Source of the DNA: Halomonas sp. I5-271120
Lineage (GTDB): Bacteria; Pseudomonadota; Gammaproteobacteria; Pseudomonadales; Halomonadaceae
Direction of reading: 5' to 3'
Assembly (NCBI RefSeq): GCF_030553075.1
Contig: NZ_CP130701.1
Location: 1,550,001-1,614,000 of the forward strand
Length of the DNA: 64,000 bases
In this document: positions 39,671-48,250 of the stretch, in pieces
Numbering within the stretch: position 1 is the stretch's first letter
Layout: the number at the start of each line of letters is the position of its first letter
Notes under the pieces: model-generated
Database searches by the model: none
What the model saw: the letters and a program-made list of their open reading frames with translations, nothing else
What the model was told of the DNA's origin: nothing
Made by a program: the position numbers and the translations under genes

Positions 39671-40168
39671 CGCAGAGTTCCTGTTGTTCTAATGCCAGTG
39701 TCCGTTGTCAGTGCGCTGGTGTCAGCTAGCGGCCAGAGGCGCAGCAGCGACACGAAGACCCATGGATACAATAACAAAATGAATTGTATCCATTCATTCT
39801 GCAAGCCTGCCCCAAAATGCGATGCGGAGAACAGGCTGGCCCGCTCTCGCTTACCGCATCACGCTCTGTACTCGAAAAAACCAATCCAACCACCACCTCG
39901 ATATAGAGGCCAACACACTGCCATAGCAGAAAAAAGTCTTAACTTCTCGACGCCGACAGGGCACCTGCGACAGCCGTTGGCTAGGCCCTCCTGCTTGCAT
40001 CCCGGAAAAATTTCGCCTAGGTTTTTGTATACAAAATATATTGCTTGCTGGTGAAACACCGGTCCAACGCCAGACAAGCCGCATCCACTCGAGCCTCTTT
40101 CTCAACCGAACGCTCTCAAGACACGTTCTCAAGACACGCTCTCAAGACCTATCAGGAGTCGTTTCACG
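39671..40168. promoter_or_regulatory. Regulatory region between puuE and the racemase gene, with two palindromes
   Basis: This gene-free 498-base stretch is more AT-rich than its flanks. A perfect TTGTATACAA (extended to TTTTGTATACAAAA, 40023-40036) lies on the racemase side. An inverted repeat ATGGATACAAT/ATTGTATCCAT lies at 39762-39772 and 39783-39793 on the puuE side. Both carry the half-site ATACAA, so the same regulator may control both directions. Confidence 0.6.
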
Positions 40169-40912
40169 ATGCGGATTCGCGTCATCAACCCCAATACCAC
40201 GGCGACCATGACCGCCACCATCGGCGAGGCGGCCTCGCGTATCGCCTCGCCGGGCACCCACATCATGGCCACGACCCCAGAGAGTGGCCCGGTTTCCATC
40301 GAGAGCCACTTCGATGAAGCCATCAGCGCCGTCGGCGTGCTCGAGGAGGTGATGGCCGGCGAGCGCGAGCAGGTCGATGCCTACATCATCGCCTGCTTCG
40401 GTGACCCGGGGCTGCTGGCCGCTCGTGAGCTGACACGGGCCCCGGTCATCGGCATCGCCGAGGCGGCCTTTCACATGGCCTCGCTGATCAGCACCCGCTT
40501 CTCCATCGTCACCACCCTGGGGCGCACCGGCATCATCGCCGAGCATCTCCTGGAGAGCTATGGCTTCCGCCACCACTGCCGGCGGGTGAGAGCCGCGGAG
40601 ATTCCGGTGCTGGACCTGGAAGAACAGGGCGAGGCCGCGCTGTCGCGCATCATCGACGAGTGTCGACGTGCCCGTGACGAAGACGGCATCGGCGCCATCG
40701 TGCTGGGCTGCGGGGGCATGGCCGATCTAACCGGCGAGATCAGCGAAGCCGTCGGCCTGCCGGTAGTCGAGGGCGTGACCGCTGCGGTCAAGCTCACCGA
40801 GGCCCTGGTGGGGCTGGGGCTGGGCACCAGCAAGTTCGGCGATCTGGCCTTCCCGCGTCCCAAAGCCTTCACCGGGCGCTTCGAACACCTGTCTCACATG
40901 ACTCTCACATGA
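40169..40912 (+). CDS. hpxA: Allantoin racemase HpxA-like (Asp/Glu/hydantoin racemase family)
   Basis: A 247-residue cofactor-independent racemase. The two catalytic cysteines are C76 (IIACFGDPG) and C181 (VLGCGGM), the pattern of allantoin/hydantoin racemases. It would convert R-allantoin, formed when hydroxyisourate products decay spontaneously, to the S isomer used by PuuE. Divergent from puuE and upstream of two NCS1 permeases in the same direction, which favours allantoin over other hydantoins. Confidence 0.85.
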   Translation: MRIRVINPNTTATMTATIGEAASRIASPGTHIMATTPESGPVSIESHFDEAISAVGVLEEVMAGEREQVDAYIIACFGDPGLLAARELTRAPVIGIAEAAFHMASLISTRFSIVTTLGRTGIIAEHLLESYGFRHHCRRVRAAEIPVLDLEEQGEAALSRIIDECRRARDEDGIGAIVLGCGGMADLTGEISEAVGLPVVEGVTAAVKLTEALVGLGLGTSKFGDLAFPRPKAFTGRFEHLSHMTLT

Positions 40913-41090
40913 CCCCAAGCGAGTGACATCAGCCATTAGGGCCGAACAACAACGAGCCCGTGCAAGACCGTCAGCACCAGAGATAGCAACACATAAAAAA
41001 ATATAACCCGAGTAGCACGCCGCAAGAGTTACCCCGGCCCAGCGGCCGGAACAACAACAACAGTGATCACCTTCTTGCGAGGACAACACC

Positions 41091-42518
41091 ATGAGTCATG
41101 AGCCCCTGCGGGCCCAGGCCACTTCGGCCACTGCACCCCACGACATGTCACACCCCACATCCGCCAAAGCGATAGGCGACGAATCCCTGGCGCCTCAGAA
41201 GACGCGCATCATGGGCCGCACCTCCTATCTGCTGGCCTGGTTCGGCGGCTGCGTGTCGATTGGCACCTTCACCATGGGCTCCAGCGTGGTCGGCACGCTG
41301 AACCTGGTCCAGGCTACGCTTGCGATCGCCATCGGCTGCTTCGTGATCGGCATCGCGCTGGCCCTGAACGGCGCGGCCGGCTACAAGTACGGCATTCCCT
41401 TCATGGTTCAGGCGCGCAGTGCCTTCGGCTTCAGCGGCACCCGGCTGCCGGGCCTGGTTCGCGCCGTGCCCGCCATCGTCTGGTACGGCTTCCAGAGCTG
41501 GATCGGGGCCGGCGCCCTGAATATGGTCTCGGCGACCCTGTTCGGCTTCGACAACCTGGTCTTCTTCTTCATCGCCTTTCAGTCGTTGCAGATCGCCCTG
41601 TCGGTGCTGGGCTTCCAGGGCATCAAGTGGCTGGAAAACATCGGCAGCGCCTTCATTCTAGTCGCGCTGGTCTACATGTTTTACAGCACCGTCCAGCGCT
41701 ATGGCGACGAGCTGTCTGCCAGCATGCTGAGCACCGAAGGCTCCTGGGGCATGCCCTTCTGGGGCGCCACCATGCTCTTCCTGGGTATCTACAGCACCAT
41801 GATGCTCAACGTCAGCGACTATGCCCGCGAGCACAAGGAAGGCACCGGGGCGGGGCTGCTGACCACCATCTACGCCATGTCGATATTGCCCTGCACCCTG
41901 TTCATGGGGCTGATCGGCTATATGGTGTCCGAGGCGACCGGTGTCGCCGACCCCATCCAGGTGTTCGCCAATGCGGTAGACAACACGCCGCTGCTGATGA
42001 CCACCCTGCTATTCATCGCCTTTGCCCAGGTCACTACCAACGTGCTCAATAATGTGGTGCCGCCGACCTATGTGCTGATGGATACCTTCAAGCTTAAATT
42101 CCGCACCGCCACGGTGATTGTCGGTCTGCTGGCCTTTGCCACCTTCCCGTGGGAACTGGTCAAGGATGATTCCGCCGCCGGCCTGCAGGTCTTTGTACAG
42201 ACCTACTCCGCCTTTCTGGGGCCGATCTTCGCCATCCTGGTGGTGGACTACTATTTGATCCGGCGCCGCACCCTGGATCTTGCCAAGCTGTATGACGAAC
42301 AGGGGCCCTATCGCGGCACCAACTATGCCGCCCTGATCGCCACGGCCGTAGGCGCCGTGGTTGCCCTGAACATCGCCTCCGTCTCCTGGTACGCGAGCCT
42401 GGTGCCTGCCGGCCTGACCTACTTCCTGCTGATGAAGTACTGGTCCCCTGCCAGCGTTTCTGCAGCTAAGGTCATGACATCAAGGTTAACGACATGGAGG
42501 GTAACAACACCCTCCTGA
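41091..42518 (+). CDS. NCS1-family permease 1 (purine/allantoin/hydantoin)
   Basis: A 475-residue, 12-helix nucleobase/hydantoin:cation symporter. NCS1 blocks: GTFTMGSSVVGTLNLVQA, YKYGIPFMVQARSAFGFSG, VPAIVWYGFQSWIGAGALN and GPIFAILVVDYYLIRRR. A polar N-terminal tail of about 35 residues precedes the first helix. It lies 178 bases after the racemase. The ligand, allantoin or a related ring, is inferred from the neighbours. The paralogue downstream is clearly related but divergent, so they probably differ in substrate. Confidence 0.87.
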   Translation: MSHEPLRAQATSATAPHDMSHPTSAKAIGDESLAPQKTRIMGRTSYLLAWFGGCVSIGTFTMGSSVVGTLNLVQATLAIAIGCFVIGIALALNGAAGYKYGIPFMVQARSAFGFSGTRLPGLVRAVPAIVWYGFQSWIGAGALNMVSATLFGFDNLVFFFIAFQSLQIALSVLGFQGIKWLENIGSAFILVALVYMFYSTVQRYGDELSASMLSTEGSWGMPFWGATMLFLGIYSTMMLNVSDYAREHKEGTGAGLLTTIYAMSILPCTLFMGLIGYMVSEATGVADPIQVFANAVDNTPLLMTTLLFIAFAQVTTNVLNNVVPPTYVLMDTFKLKFRTATVIVGLLAFATFPWELVKDDSAAGLQVFVQTYSAFLGPIFAILVVDYYLIRRRTLDLAKLYDEQGPYRGTNYAALIATAVGAVVALNIASVSWYASLVPAGLTYFLLMKYWSPASVSAAKVMTSRLTTWRVTTPS

Positions 42519-42576
42519 AGAGGGCTCTCCGCAACGGAGCGCCTTTCCTGAACAACAATTCCAACGGGCCTTCATC

Positions 42577-44028
42577 ATGACCGATCCAGAACTGAACATC
42601 CGGCGTATCGACCGGACGCTCTTCAACGATGACCTTGCCCCTCTGCCAAAGAGCAAGCGCAGCTGGGGCTGGTTCGAGATATTCAATGTGTGGGCGAACG
42701 ACATCCAGAGTCTGTTCGGCTATACCCTGGCCGCCTCGCTGTTCATCTCCTATGGCCTCAACGGCTGGGCAGTGATGGCGGCGATCATTCTTTCCGGCTT
42801 CGTGGTGATGTGGCTGGTCAACCTGAGCGGCAGACCCAGCGTCAAATACGGCATCCCTTTTCCGGTGATGGTCCGCGCCAGCATGGGCGTCCGCGGCGCC
42901 AACCTGCCGGCCATGCTGCGAGCCATCATCGGCATCTTCTGGTACGGGGTGCAGACCTACTTCGCGTCGACGGCGCTGATGCTGCTGCTGACGGCGCTGT
43001 TCGGCGATCCAGGCGGGCAGTGGCTAGGCATGTCGGCCATCGGCTGGCTGTCGTTCGTGATCGTCTGGCTCTTCCAGATCGCCCTGTTCTGGCAGGGCAT
43101 CGACAAGATCAAGCACTTCCTCAACTGGGCGGGACCACTGGTCTATGGCGTCATGGTAGTGCTGATGCTGGTGGTCTGGTTTCAGGCCGGCAGCGACCTG
43201 CTGCCCGCCATCGGCACTGTCTTCAGCGCCAGCAGCGACTATCAGGGCAGCGCTATAGGCGCCTTTTTGACGATCACCGGCACCATGATCGCCTACTTCG
43301 CCGCGGTGGTGATCAACTTCGGCGACTTTTCGCGCTTTGTCAGAAGCGAGCGCGACATGAAGCTTGGCAACCTGCTGGGACTGCCGCTCAACGTGGCAAT
43401 CTTCTCCTTTATCGCTCTGATCATCACCGCCGGCACTCTTGTGCTGTTCGGCGAGCCCCTGACCAACCCCTCTGAGATTATCGAGCGGGTCGACTCGCTG
43501 CCGCTGACCCTTCTCGCCGCCATCACCTTCTTCGCCGCTACCGTCGGCATCAACCTGGTGGCCAATTTCATTCCGCCGGCCTATGACCTGGCCAACCTCT
43601 TCCCGCGCAGGATCAGCTTTCGCATCGGCGGGCTGATCACGGCCGTGATCGCCTTCTTCGTCGGTGCCCTGTGGGTCGCCGTGATCAGCCAGATTGGCAT
43701 CGCTGGCTTCGTCAATGCGCTCGGCGCCGTGATCGCGCCCTTCTACGGCATCATCGTGGTCGACTATTACCTGGTGAAGCGACAGCGGCTGGATATTCAG
43801 GACATGTTCTCGAGCGATCCCGACGGCGCCTATCATTACGTGAAGGGCTGGAATCGGCGTGCCCTGGTAGCGTTCGGCCTGGCCGCGCTGTTCTCCGTTT
43901 CCTCGGTCTGGGTGCCGCCCCTGGAAGCGCTGGGCGGCTACGCCTGGCTGATTGGCGCTGCCCTGGGCGGAGGCTTCTACTACCTGCTGATGAGGAAACA
44001 GAGCGACCGGGGCGTGGTGAGCAGCTGA
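42577..44028 (+). CDS. NCS1-family permease 2 (purine/allantoin/hydantoin)
   Basis: A 483-residue NCS1 symporter, 58 bases after permease 1. It starts like allantoin/uracil permeases (DLAPLPKSKRSWGWFEIFNVW), and has PSVKYGIPFPVMVRASMGVRGANLPAMLRAIIGIFWYGVQTY and APFYGIIVVDYYLVKRQRLD. Twelve helices are predicted. A strong bidirectional terminator follows. Purine-derived cargo is inferred from context. Confidence 0.89.
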   Translation: MTDPELNIRRIDRTLFNDDLAPLPKSKRSWGWFEIFNVWANDIQSLFGYTLAASLFISYGLNGWAVMAAIILSGFVVMWLVNLSGRPSVKYGIPFPVMVRASMGVRGANLPAMLRAIIGIFWYGVQTYFASTALMLLLTALFGDPGGQWLGMSAIGWLSFVIVWLFQIALFWQGIDKIKHFLNWAGPLVYGVMVVLMLVVWFQAGSDLLPAIGTVFSASSDYQGSAIGAFLTITGTMIAYFAAVVINFGDFSRFVRSERDMKLGNLLGLPLNVAIFSFIALIITAGTLVLFGEPLTNPSEIIERVDSLPLTLLAAITFFAATVGINLVANFIPPAYDLANLFPRRISFRIGGLITAVIAFFVGALWVAVISQIGIAGFVNALGAVIAPFYGIIVVDYYLVKRQRLDIQDMFSSDPDGAYHYVKGWNRRALVAFGLAALFSVSSVWVPPLEALGGYAWLIGAALGGGFYYLLMRKQSDRGVVSS

Positions 44029-44047
44029 TCAGCGACTCACCCCTCGC

Positions 44048-44084
44048 ATAAAAAGGCCCCTGCCATCGGCGGGGGCCTTTTTAT
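44048..44084. terminator. Bidirectional terminator between NCS1 permease 2 and the GntR gene
   Basis: A perfect 13-bp stem ATAAAAAGGCCCC/GGGGCCTTTTTAT with an 11-base loop gives a T5 tract on both strands, serving the two convergent genes. Confidence 0.92.
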
Positions 44085-44112
44085 GTTGATGGCACCCAAA
44101 GCAAGCCGCCTC

Positions 44113-44862
44113 TCAGCGCGAAAATATCGTGTAGAGATCCGGCGCCCCATCCTCTTCGCTATGGATGGAGAGCGAGGCCTCGATGGCCTTTAGGTGGCGC
44201 CCCATGAACGCCTGAGCGCGTTCGCCGTTCCCCTTTTCCAAATAGCTCACCAGGTCATCGTGATCATGGGATTCGCAGCCCAGGTGGCCCGAATTGCCAT
44301 AGACCGCAAGAATCAGCGAGGAACGTGAGCATAGACGCTCGACGAAGGCCGCCAGGGTGGCGTTACCGGAAAGCCCCGCCAGGTGACCATGGAAAGCCGC
44401 CGAGAGCTTGATGGCCGTGCTCTGCTCGCCAGCTCGCAACGCCTCACGCTCGCGGGTCGCCATGTCACGCAGCGCCCGGACATCCTCGGGGGTGATGCGT
44501 CGGGTAATCTCCGGCATCAGGCCACACTCGATCATCTGGCGGGCATCGAAGACGTCCTTGGCCTCATCGGCGGAAGGGCGCGTCACGCTGGCCCCGCGGC
44601 GCGGCGTCAGCGTCACCAACTCCTCGAGCGCGAGACGCTGCAGAATCTTGCGGATACCGGTACGGCTGATGTCGAAGACATCGGCCAGGGCATCCTCCCT
44701 TAGCCGGGCGCCCGGCCTCAGGCGATGCTCGATGATGGCGTCGCTGATCGACTGATAGATCGTCTCGTGGCGCTTGGCCCCATCACCGTCTTTGCCCCGG
44801 CGCTTCGCTGCCTTCGGGGCCGATCCTTGCTTGCCCTCGGGCCATCGTTGGCGCTGGTTCAT
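44113..44862 (-). CDS. GntR-family regulator (FCD domain) of the purine island
   Basis: A 249-residue FadR-type GntR regulator. The winged helix lies at about 35-100 (SISDAIIEHRLRPGARLREDALADVFDISRTGIRKILQRLALEELV), and the helical FCD effector domain at about 110-230 with metal-binding His residues (HGHLAGLSGN). A basic Arg/Lys N-terminal tail precedes them. Its gene follows puuD by 73 bases, and the gap contains a GTATAC palindrome, so it is likely autoregulated. The same palindrome before the permease, puuE/racemase and hiuH/uraD units makes it the candidate local repressor, answering to urate, allantoin or a later ureide. Confidence 0.88.
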   Translation of the reverse strand: MNQRQRWPEGKQGSAPKAAKRRGKDGDGAKRHETIYQSISDAIIEHRLRPGARLREDALADVFDISRTGIRKILQRLALEELVTLTPRRGASVTRPSADEAKDVFDARQMIECGLMPEITRRITPEDVRALRDMATREREALRAGEQSTAIKLSAAFHGHLAGLSGNATLAAFVERLCSRSSLILAVYGNSGHLGCESHDHDDLVSYLEKGNGERAQAFMGRHLKAIEASLSIHSEEDGAPDLYTIFSR

Positions 44863-44904
44863 GACCTCACTCCTCGCTGCAGACTGCCCTTGCTAGAGCG
44901 GTCA

Positions 44905-44914
44905 TTGTATACGA
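44905..44914. promoter_or_regulatory. GTATAC operator before the GntR gene
   Basis: TTGTATACGA, one mismatch from TTGTATACAA, 43 bases upstream of the regulator start. Confidence 0.55.
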
Positions 44915-44935
44915 TTTGCCGGGGCAAACCGGCCA

Positions 44936-46138
44936 TCAAGGAGCCGAGTGCTCGATAAAGGCGCCAAGGGTCGCCCGCTCGTCGTCGGTCATGCCGGTGA
45001 CGTTGCCAAGCGGCATGTAGTGAGTGGTGACCGCGACGCGCTGAATATCCTTGAGATGACGGCGAATCTGCTCGCCGGTGTCCAGTTGCACGCCGGCAGG
45101 CGCGGCGGCAAAACCCCCGAAGGTCGGCACGACGGCATGGCAGCCCGCGCAGCGCTCCTCGATGATCGCGGACACCTCGCTGAAGGCGATTTCGGGGGCC
45201 GCGCTCTCGGCGGTCCCGGTCGTCGCGAGAGACGATGGGGCCGGCTCGGGCGCCATCGCCGCCATTAGCGTCACCAGCGCCAGACCGGCAGCGGGCAGCA
45301 CCCACACCTTGCGTCCGAACAGATGGCGGATATTGAAGTAGTGACGCACCAGCACGCTGAACGCCATCAGCCCCGCCAGCACCAGCCAGCCCCACTCGGA
45401 GGCGTAGGTCATGGGGTAGTGGTTGCTGATCATCAGAAACAGCACCGGCAGGGTCAGGTAGTTATTGTGCCGCGAGCGCAGCAGGGCATGGCGGCCGTGA
45501 GCCGGGTCTCGCTCGGCGCCGGTCTGCATCGCACTCACCAGCGCTTTCTGACCGGGGATGATCACCCGGAAGACGTTGGCCACCATGCAGGTGCCGATCG
45601 CCGCACCAACATGGATGTAGGCCGCGCGGCCGCTGAAGACCTGCATCAGGGCCCAGGTCAGCGCTATCAGCAGCGCAAAGCCGGTAAGCGCCAGCCACGC
45701 CGGGCGGCGCCCCAGGGGGCTTCGGCACAGGGCGTCATAGACGAACCAGGTACCGAAGATCACCGCCAGCCCCACCAGTACGCCCTGCCAGGGTGCCAGC
45801 GCCGAGCCCGGTGGCAGCAGCATGGTACCCGCGTTCAGGTAGTAGACCACCCACAGCAGTGCAAAGCCGGTCAGAAAGGTGGTGTAGGCCTCCCACTTGA
45901 ACCAGTGCAGAGGCTCGGGCAGGCGCGGCGGTGCCAGCTCGTACTTCTGCAGGTGGTAAAAGCCGCCACCGTGGATCGCCCATAGCTCGCCAGCCACGCC
46001 GTCGCCCAGGGAAGCGTTCTGGCGCTCGAGGTGGTTCTCGAGCCAGTTGAAGTAGAAGGAAGCGCCGATCCAGGCCACGCCGACGATCAAATGGCCCCAG
46101 CGCAGCAGCAGGTTGGCCCAGTCGTGAAGATAGTCCAT
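44936..46138 (-). CDS. puuD: Membrane urate oxidase PuuD with cytochrome c domain
   Basis: A 400-residue integral membrane urate hydroxylase that passes electrons through a fused cytochrome c instead of making peroxide as cofactorless uricase does. Eight membrane helices occupy residues 10-300. The N-terminal DUF989-type region has the conserved LLLRWGHLIVGVAWIGASFYFNWLENHL. The haem motif C330-A-G-C-H334 is followed by a distal Met in HYMPLGN. It lies 21 bases after hiuH and before the regulator. Confidence 0.93.
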   Translation of the reverse strand: MDYLHDWANLLLRWGHLIVGVAWIGASFYFNWLENHLERQNASLGDGVAGELWAIHGGGFYHLQKYELAPPRLPEPLHWFKWEAYTTFLTGFALLWVVYYLNAGTMLLPPGSALAPWQGVLVGLAVIFGTWFVYDALCRSPLGRRPAWLALTGFALLIALTWALMQVFSGRAAYIHVGAAIGTCMVANVFRVIIPGQKALVSAMQTGAERDPAHGRHALLRSRHNNYLTLPVLFLMISNHYPMTYASEWGWLVLAGLMAFSVLVRHYFNIRHLFGRKVWVLPAAGLALVTLMAAMAPEPAPSSLATTGTAESAAPEIAFSEVSAIIEERCAGCHAVVPTFGGFAAAPAGVQLDTGEQIRRHLKDIQRVAVTTHYMPLGNVTGMTDDERATLGAFIEHSAP

Positions 46139-46159
46139 AAGTATCTCTCGAGGTGGGCG

Positions 46160-46510
46160 TTAGCTGCCGCGGTAGGTGGTATAGCCGTAGGGCGAGAGCA
46201 GCAGCGGCACGTGGTAGTGCTCATCGGCGTCGGCGACCCGAAAGCGCAGCGGAATCCGTTCGAGGAAGACGCCCGACGCCGGCTCGCCCAGCGCGTGAAG
46301 ATAATCACCGGCATGAAAGAGCAGTTCGTATTCACCCTCGGTGAAGGCATCGCGCTCCAGTAGCGGCGCATCGCAGCGGCCATCAGCGTTGGTCACGGCC
46401 TCGGTGAGGCGGGTGCGGGACTCGCCGTCGAGGCGAAAGAGCTCGAGGCGGATGCCCTGGCCCGGGCATCCGCGGGCGGTGTCGAGCACATGGGTGGTCA
46501 GATACCCCAT
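46160..46510 (-). CDS. hiuH: 5-hydroxyisourate hydrolase HiuH
   Basis: A 116-residue transthyretin-like hydrolase opening 5-hydroxyisourate to OHCU. The N-terminal signature is LTTHVLDTARGCPGQGI (catalytic His7) and the C-terminus is SPYGYTTYRGS, the family tetrapeptide YRGS. The start at 46510 follows AGGAGG by four bases; the longer frame upstream is spurious. First gene of hiuH-puuD, divergent from uraD, sharing an operator-bearing 96-base region. Confidence 0.96.
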   Translation of the reverse strand: MGYLTTHVLDTARGCPGQGIRLELFRLDGESRTRLTEAVTNADGRCDAPLLERDAFTEGEYELLFHAGDYLHALGEPASGVFLERIPLRFRVADADEHYHVPLLLSPYGYTTYRGS

Positions 46511-46553
46511 GAGACCTCCTGTGGGTGGTCGGGACGTGTTTCGTCCCTGATTA

Positions 46554-46563
46554 TTGTATACAG
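46554..46563. promoter_or_regulatory. GTATAC operator between hiuH and uraD
   Basis: TTGTATACAG, one mismatch from the consensus, followed by a half-site ACTGTAT. It is central to the divergent hiuH/uraD promoters. Confidence 0.6.
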
Positions 46564-46606
46564 TTACTGTATCGCATATCTTCCGCCGCCGCGCAAAGGA
46601 GTCGCC

Positions 46607-47155
46607 ATGGCTGATCATTTCTCCGCTCCCCTGCCAACGCACCTTCGCCCCAGCCGCCTCGACCGGGAGGCCTTCATCGCCCGCTTCGGCGATCTCTACG
46701 AGTGTTCGCCCTGGATCGCCGCGGCCGCCTGGGATCAGGGCCTCGGCCCGGGGGCGGATAACCTCGACGGCCTCGCCCGGCGCCTCGCCGCCGTGCTCGA
46801 TGCAGCGGATGAAGACCGTCAGCTCGCGGTGATTCGCGCCCACCCGGATCTCGCCGGCAAGGCGGCACTGGCCGGCGCCCTCACCGACGACTCGCTCAAG
46901 GAGCAGGCCGGCGCCGGGCTGGATCAGTGCACCCCCGCAGAGCTTGCGCGCTTTACTCGCCTCAATGCGGCCTACCAGGCGCGCTTCGCCTTTCCCTTCG
47001 TGATCGCGGTCAAGGGCCGGGATCGCCATGCCATCCTCGCGGCCTTCGAGGCCCGGCTCGACAACACCCTGGACGAGGAGCGCCGCACGGCCATCGACCA
47101 GATCCATCGCATCGCACGACTGCGGCTCGAATCCCGCGCCGCGGAGCACGAGTAG
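46607..47155 (+). CDS. uraD: OHCU decarboxylase UraD
   Basis: A 182-residue decarboxylase converting OHCU to S-allantoin. The family motif RAHPDLAGKAALAGALT (catalytic His) and the block EHE-terminated helix RTAIDQIHRIARLRLESR are present, with FPFVIAVKGR in the core. I start at the ATG at 46607, which has AAAGGAG six bases upstream. Together with hiuH and puuD this completes the urate-to-allantoin route. Confidence 0.94.
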   Translation: MADHFSAPLPTHLRPSRLDREAFIARFGDLYECSPWIAAAAWDQGLGPGADNLDGLARRLAAVLDAADEDRQLAVIRAHPDLAGKAALAGALTDDSLKEQAGAGLDQCTPAELARFTRLNAAYQARFAFPFVIAVKGRDRHAILAAFEARLDNTLDEERRTAIDQIHRIARLRLESRAAEHE

Positions 47156-47278
47156 CAGCCGTAACAACCTGTCGTGACCTCATCTAGTGAAAAGGTGGAA
47201 GGCCTTTCCGTTTTCACGACAGCCCACCGTCGAGGCGGTATCCTGTGAACCGACCAGGAAGGCCATGAGGAGCACGGC

Positions 47279-48109
47279 GTGACAGACGGCAAACGCAAGA
47301 CGGTGGGACGCCCCGCCGGCACGGGCAAGAGCGGCGGCGGCCACAGCCAGTCGCTGGTGCGCGGACTGAACATTCTGGAGGTGCTGGCCGTTGAGCCCCA
47401 AGGGCTCGCGCTTTCAGACATCGCCGCGCGCATGGAGCTCGCTCCCTCCACCACGCATCGGCTGCTGCAGGCCCTGTACGGTCAGGGCTTCATCACCCAG
47501 GAGGCGGAACTCGGCCGCTGGCGCATCGACGTCAAGACGTTTCGCATCGGCAACGCCTTCCTCGAGGCCCGCGACCTGGTCGCCACCGCCCGGCCCTTCC
47601 TGCGCCGACTGACCGACGCCAGCGGCGAGTCCGCCAACCTCGGCATCGAGGACAACGGCCAGGCGGTCTTCCTGGCGCAGACCGAGTCGCCGCAGATGAT
47701 GCGCATGATCACGCGACTTGGCTCACGCGCGCCGATGCATGCCTCCGGCGTCGGCAAGGCCCTGCTGGCCTGGCTGCCCGAGGCCGAGGTGGGCCGCATC
47801 CGCGATGCCCACGGCCTGCCGCGTGTTACCCCCAATAGCCTGGATACCCCCGCCGCCCTCGAGGCCGCCATGGCCGAGATTCGTCGCGCGGGCTTTGCCT
47901 GCGACCGCGAGGAGCATGCAATCGGCCTGCACTGCGTGGCCGCCGCCATTCACGATGAACACGGCCGGCCGCTGGCGGCGATCTCGGTTTCCGGGCCCAT
48001 GGCCCGCATTCCCGAGGCGCGACTCAACGAGCTTGGCCAACTGGTGCGTGAGGCGGCCGACGAGATCACCGCCCTGCTCGGCGGTCGGCGGCCCGGCGGT
48101 CAAACCTGA
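47279..48109 (+). CDS. IclR-family regulator (AllR-like)
   Basis: A 276-residue IclR regulator. The winged helix occupies about 25-85 (SLVRGLNILEVLAV, then ALSDIAARMELAPSTTHRLLQAL), and the effector domain 95-265 shows GSRAPMHASGVGKALLAWLPE and the ligand-region Cys in GFACDREEHAIGLHCVAAAI. It has a GTG start with GAGGAG six bases upstream. AllR, the glyoxylate/allantoin-sensing repressor of enterobacteria, is of this type. It follows uraD, so a role in ureide or glyoxylate control is likely but not shown. Confidence 0.87.
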   Translation: MTDGKRKTVGRPAGTGKSGGGHSQSLVRGLNILEVLAVEPQGLALSDIAARMELAPSTTHRLLQALYGQGFITQEAELGRWRIDVKTFRIGNAFLEARDLVATARPFLRRLTDASGESANLGIEDNGQAVFLAQTESPQMMRMITRLGSRAPMHASGVGKALLAWLPEAEVGRIRDAHGLPRVTPNSLDTPAALEAAMAEIRRAGFACDREEHAIGLHCVAAAIHDEHGRPLAAISVSGPMARIPEARLNELGQLVREAADEITALLGGRRPGGQT

Positions 48110-48250
48110 GCAAACAGGCTCAGGCGATGGAGCTCAGTTGATAGGGCTTAGGCGCTAGGGCTTAGACGACAGCGCGATGCGCCGAGGCTGAAGCGTGGCG
48201 CCACGCGGAGTACACTAGCGCCCACCGTATCCAGTCAGCCGAGGCCCGCG

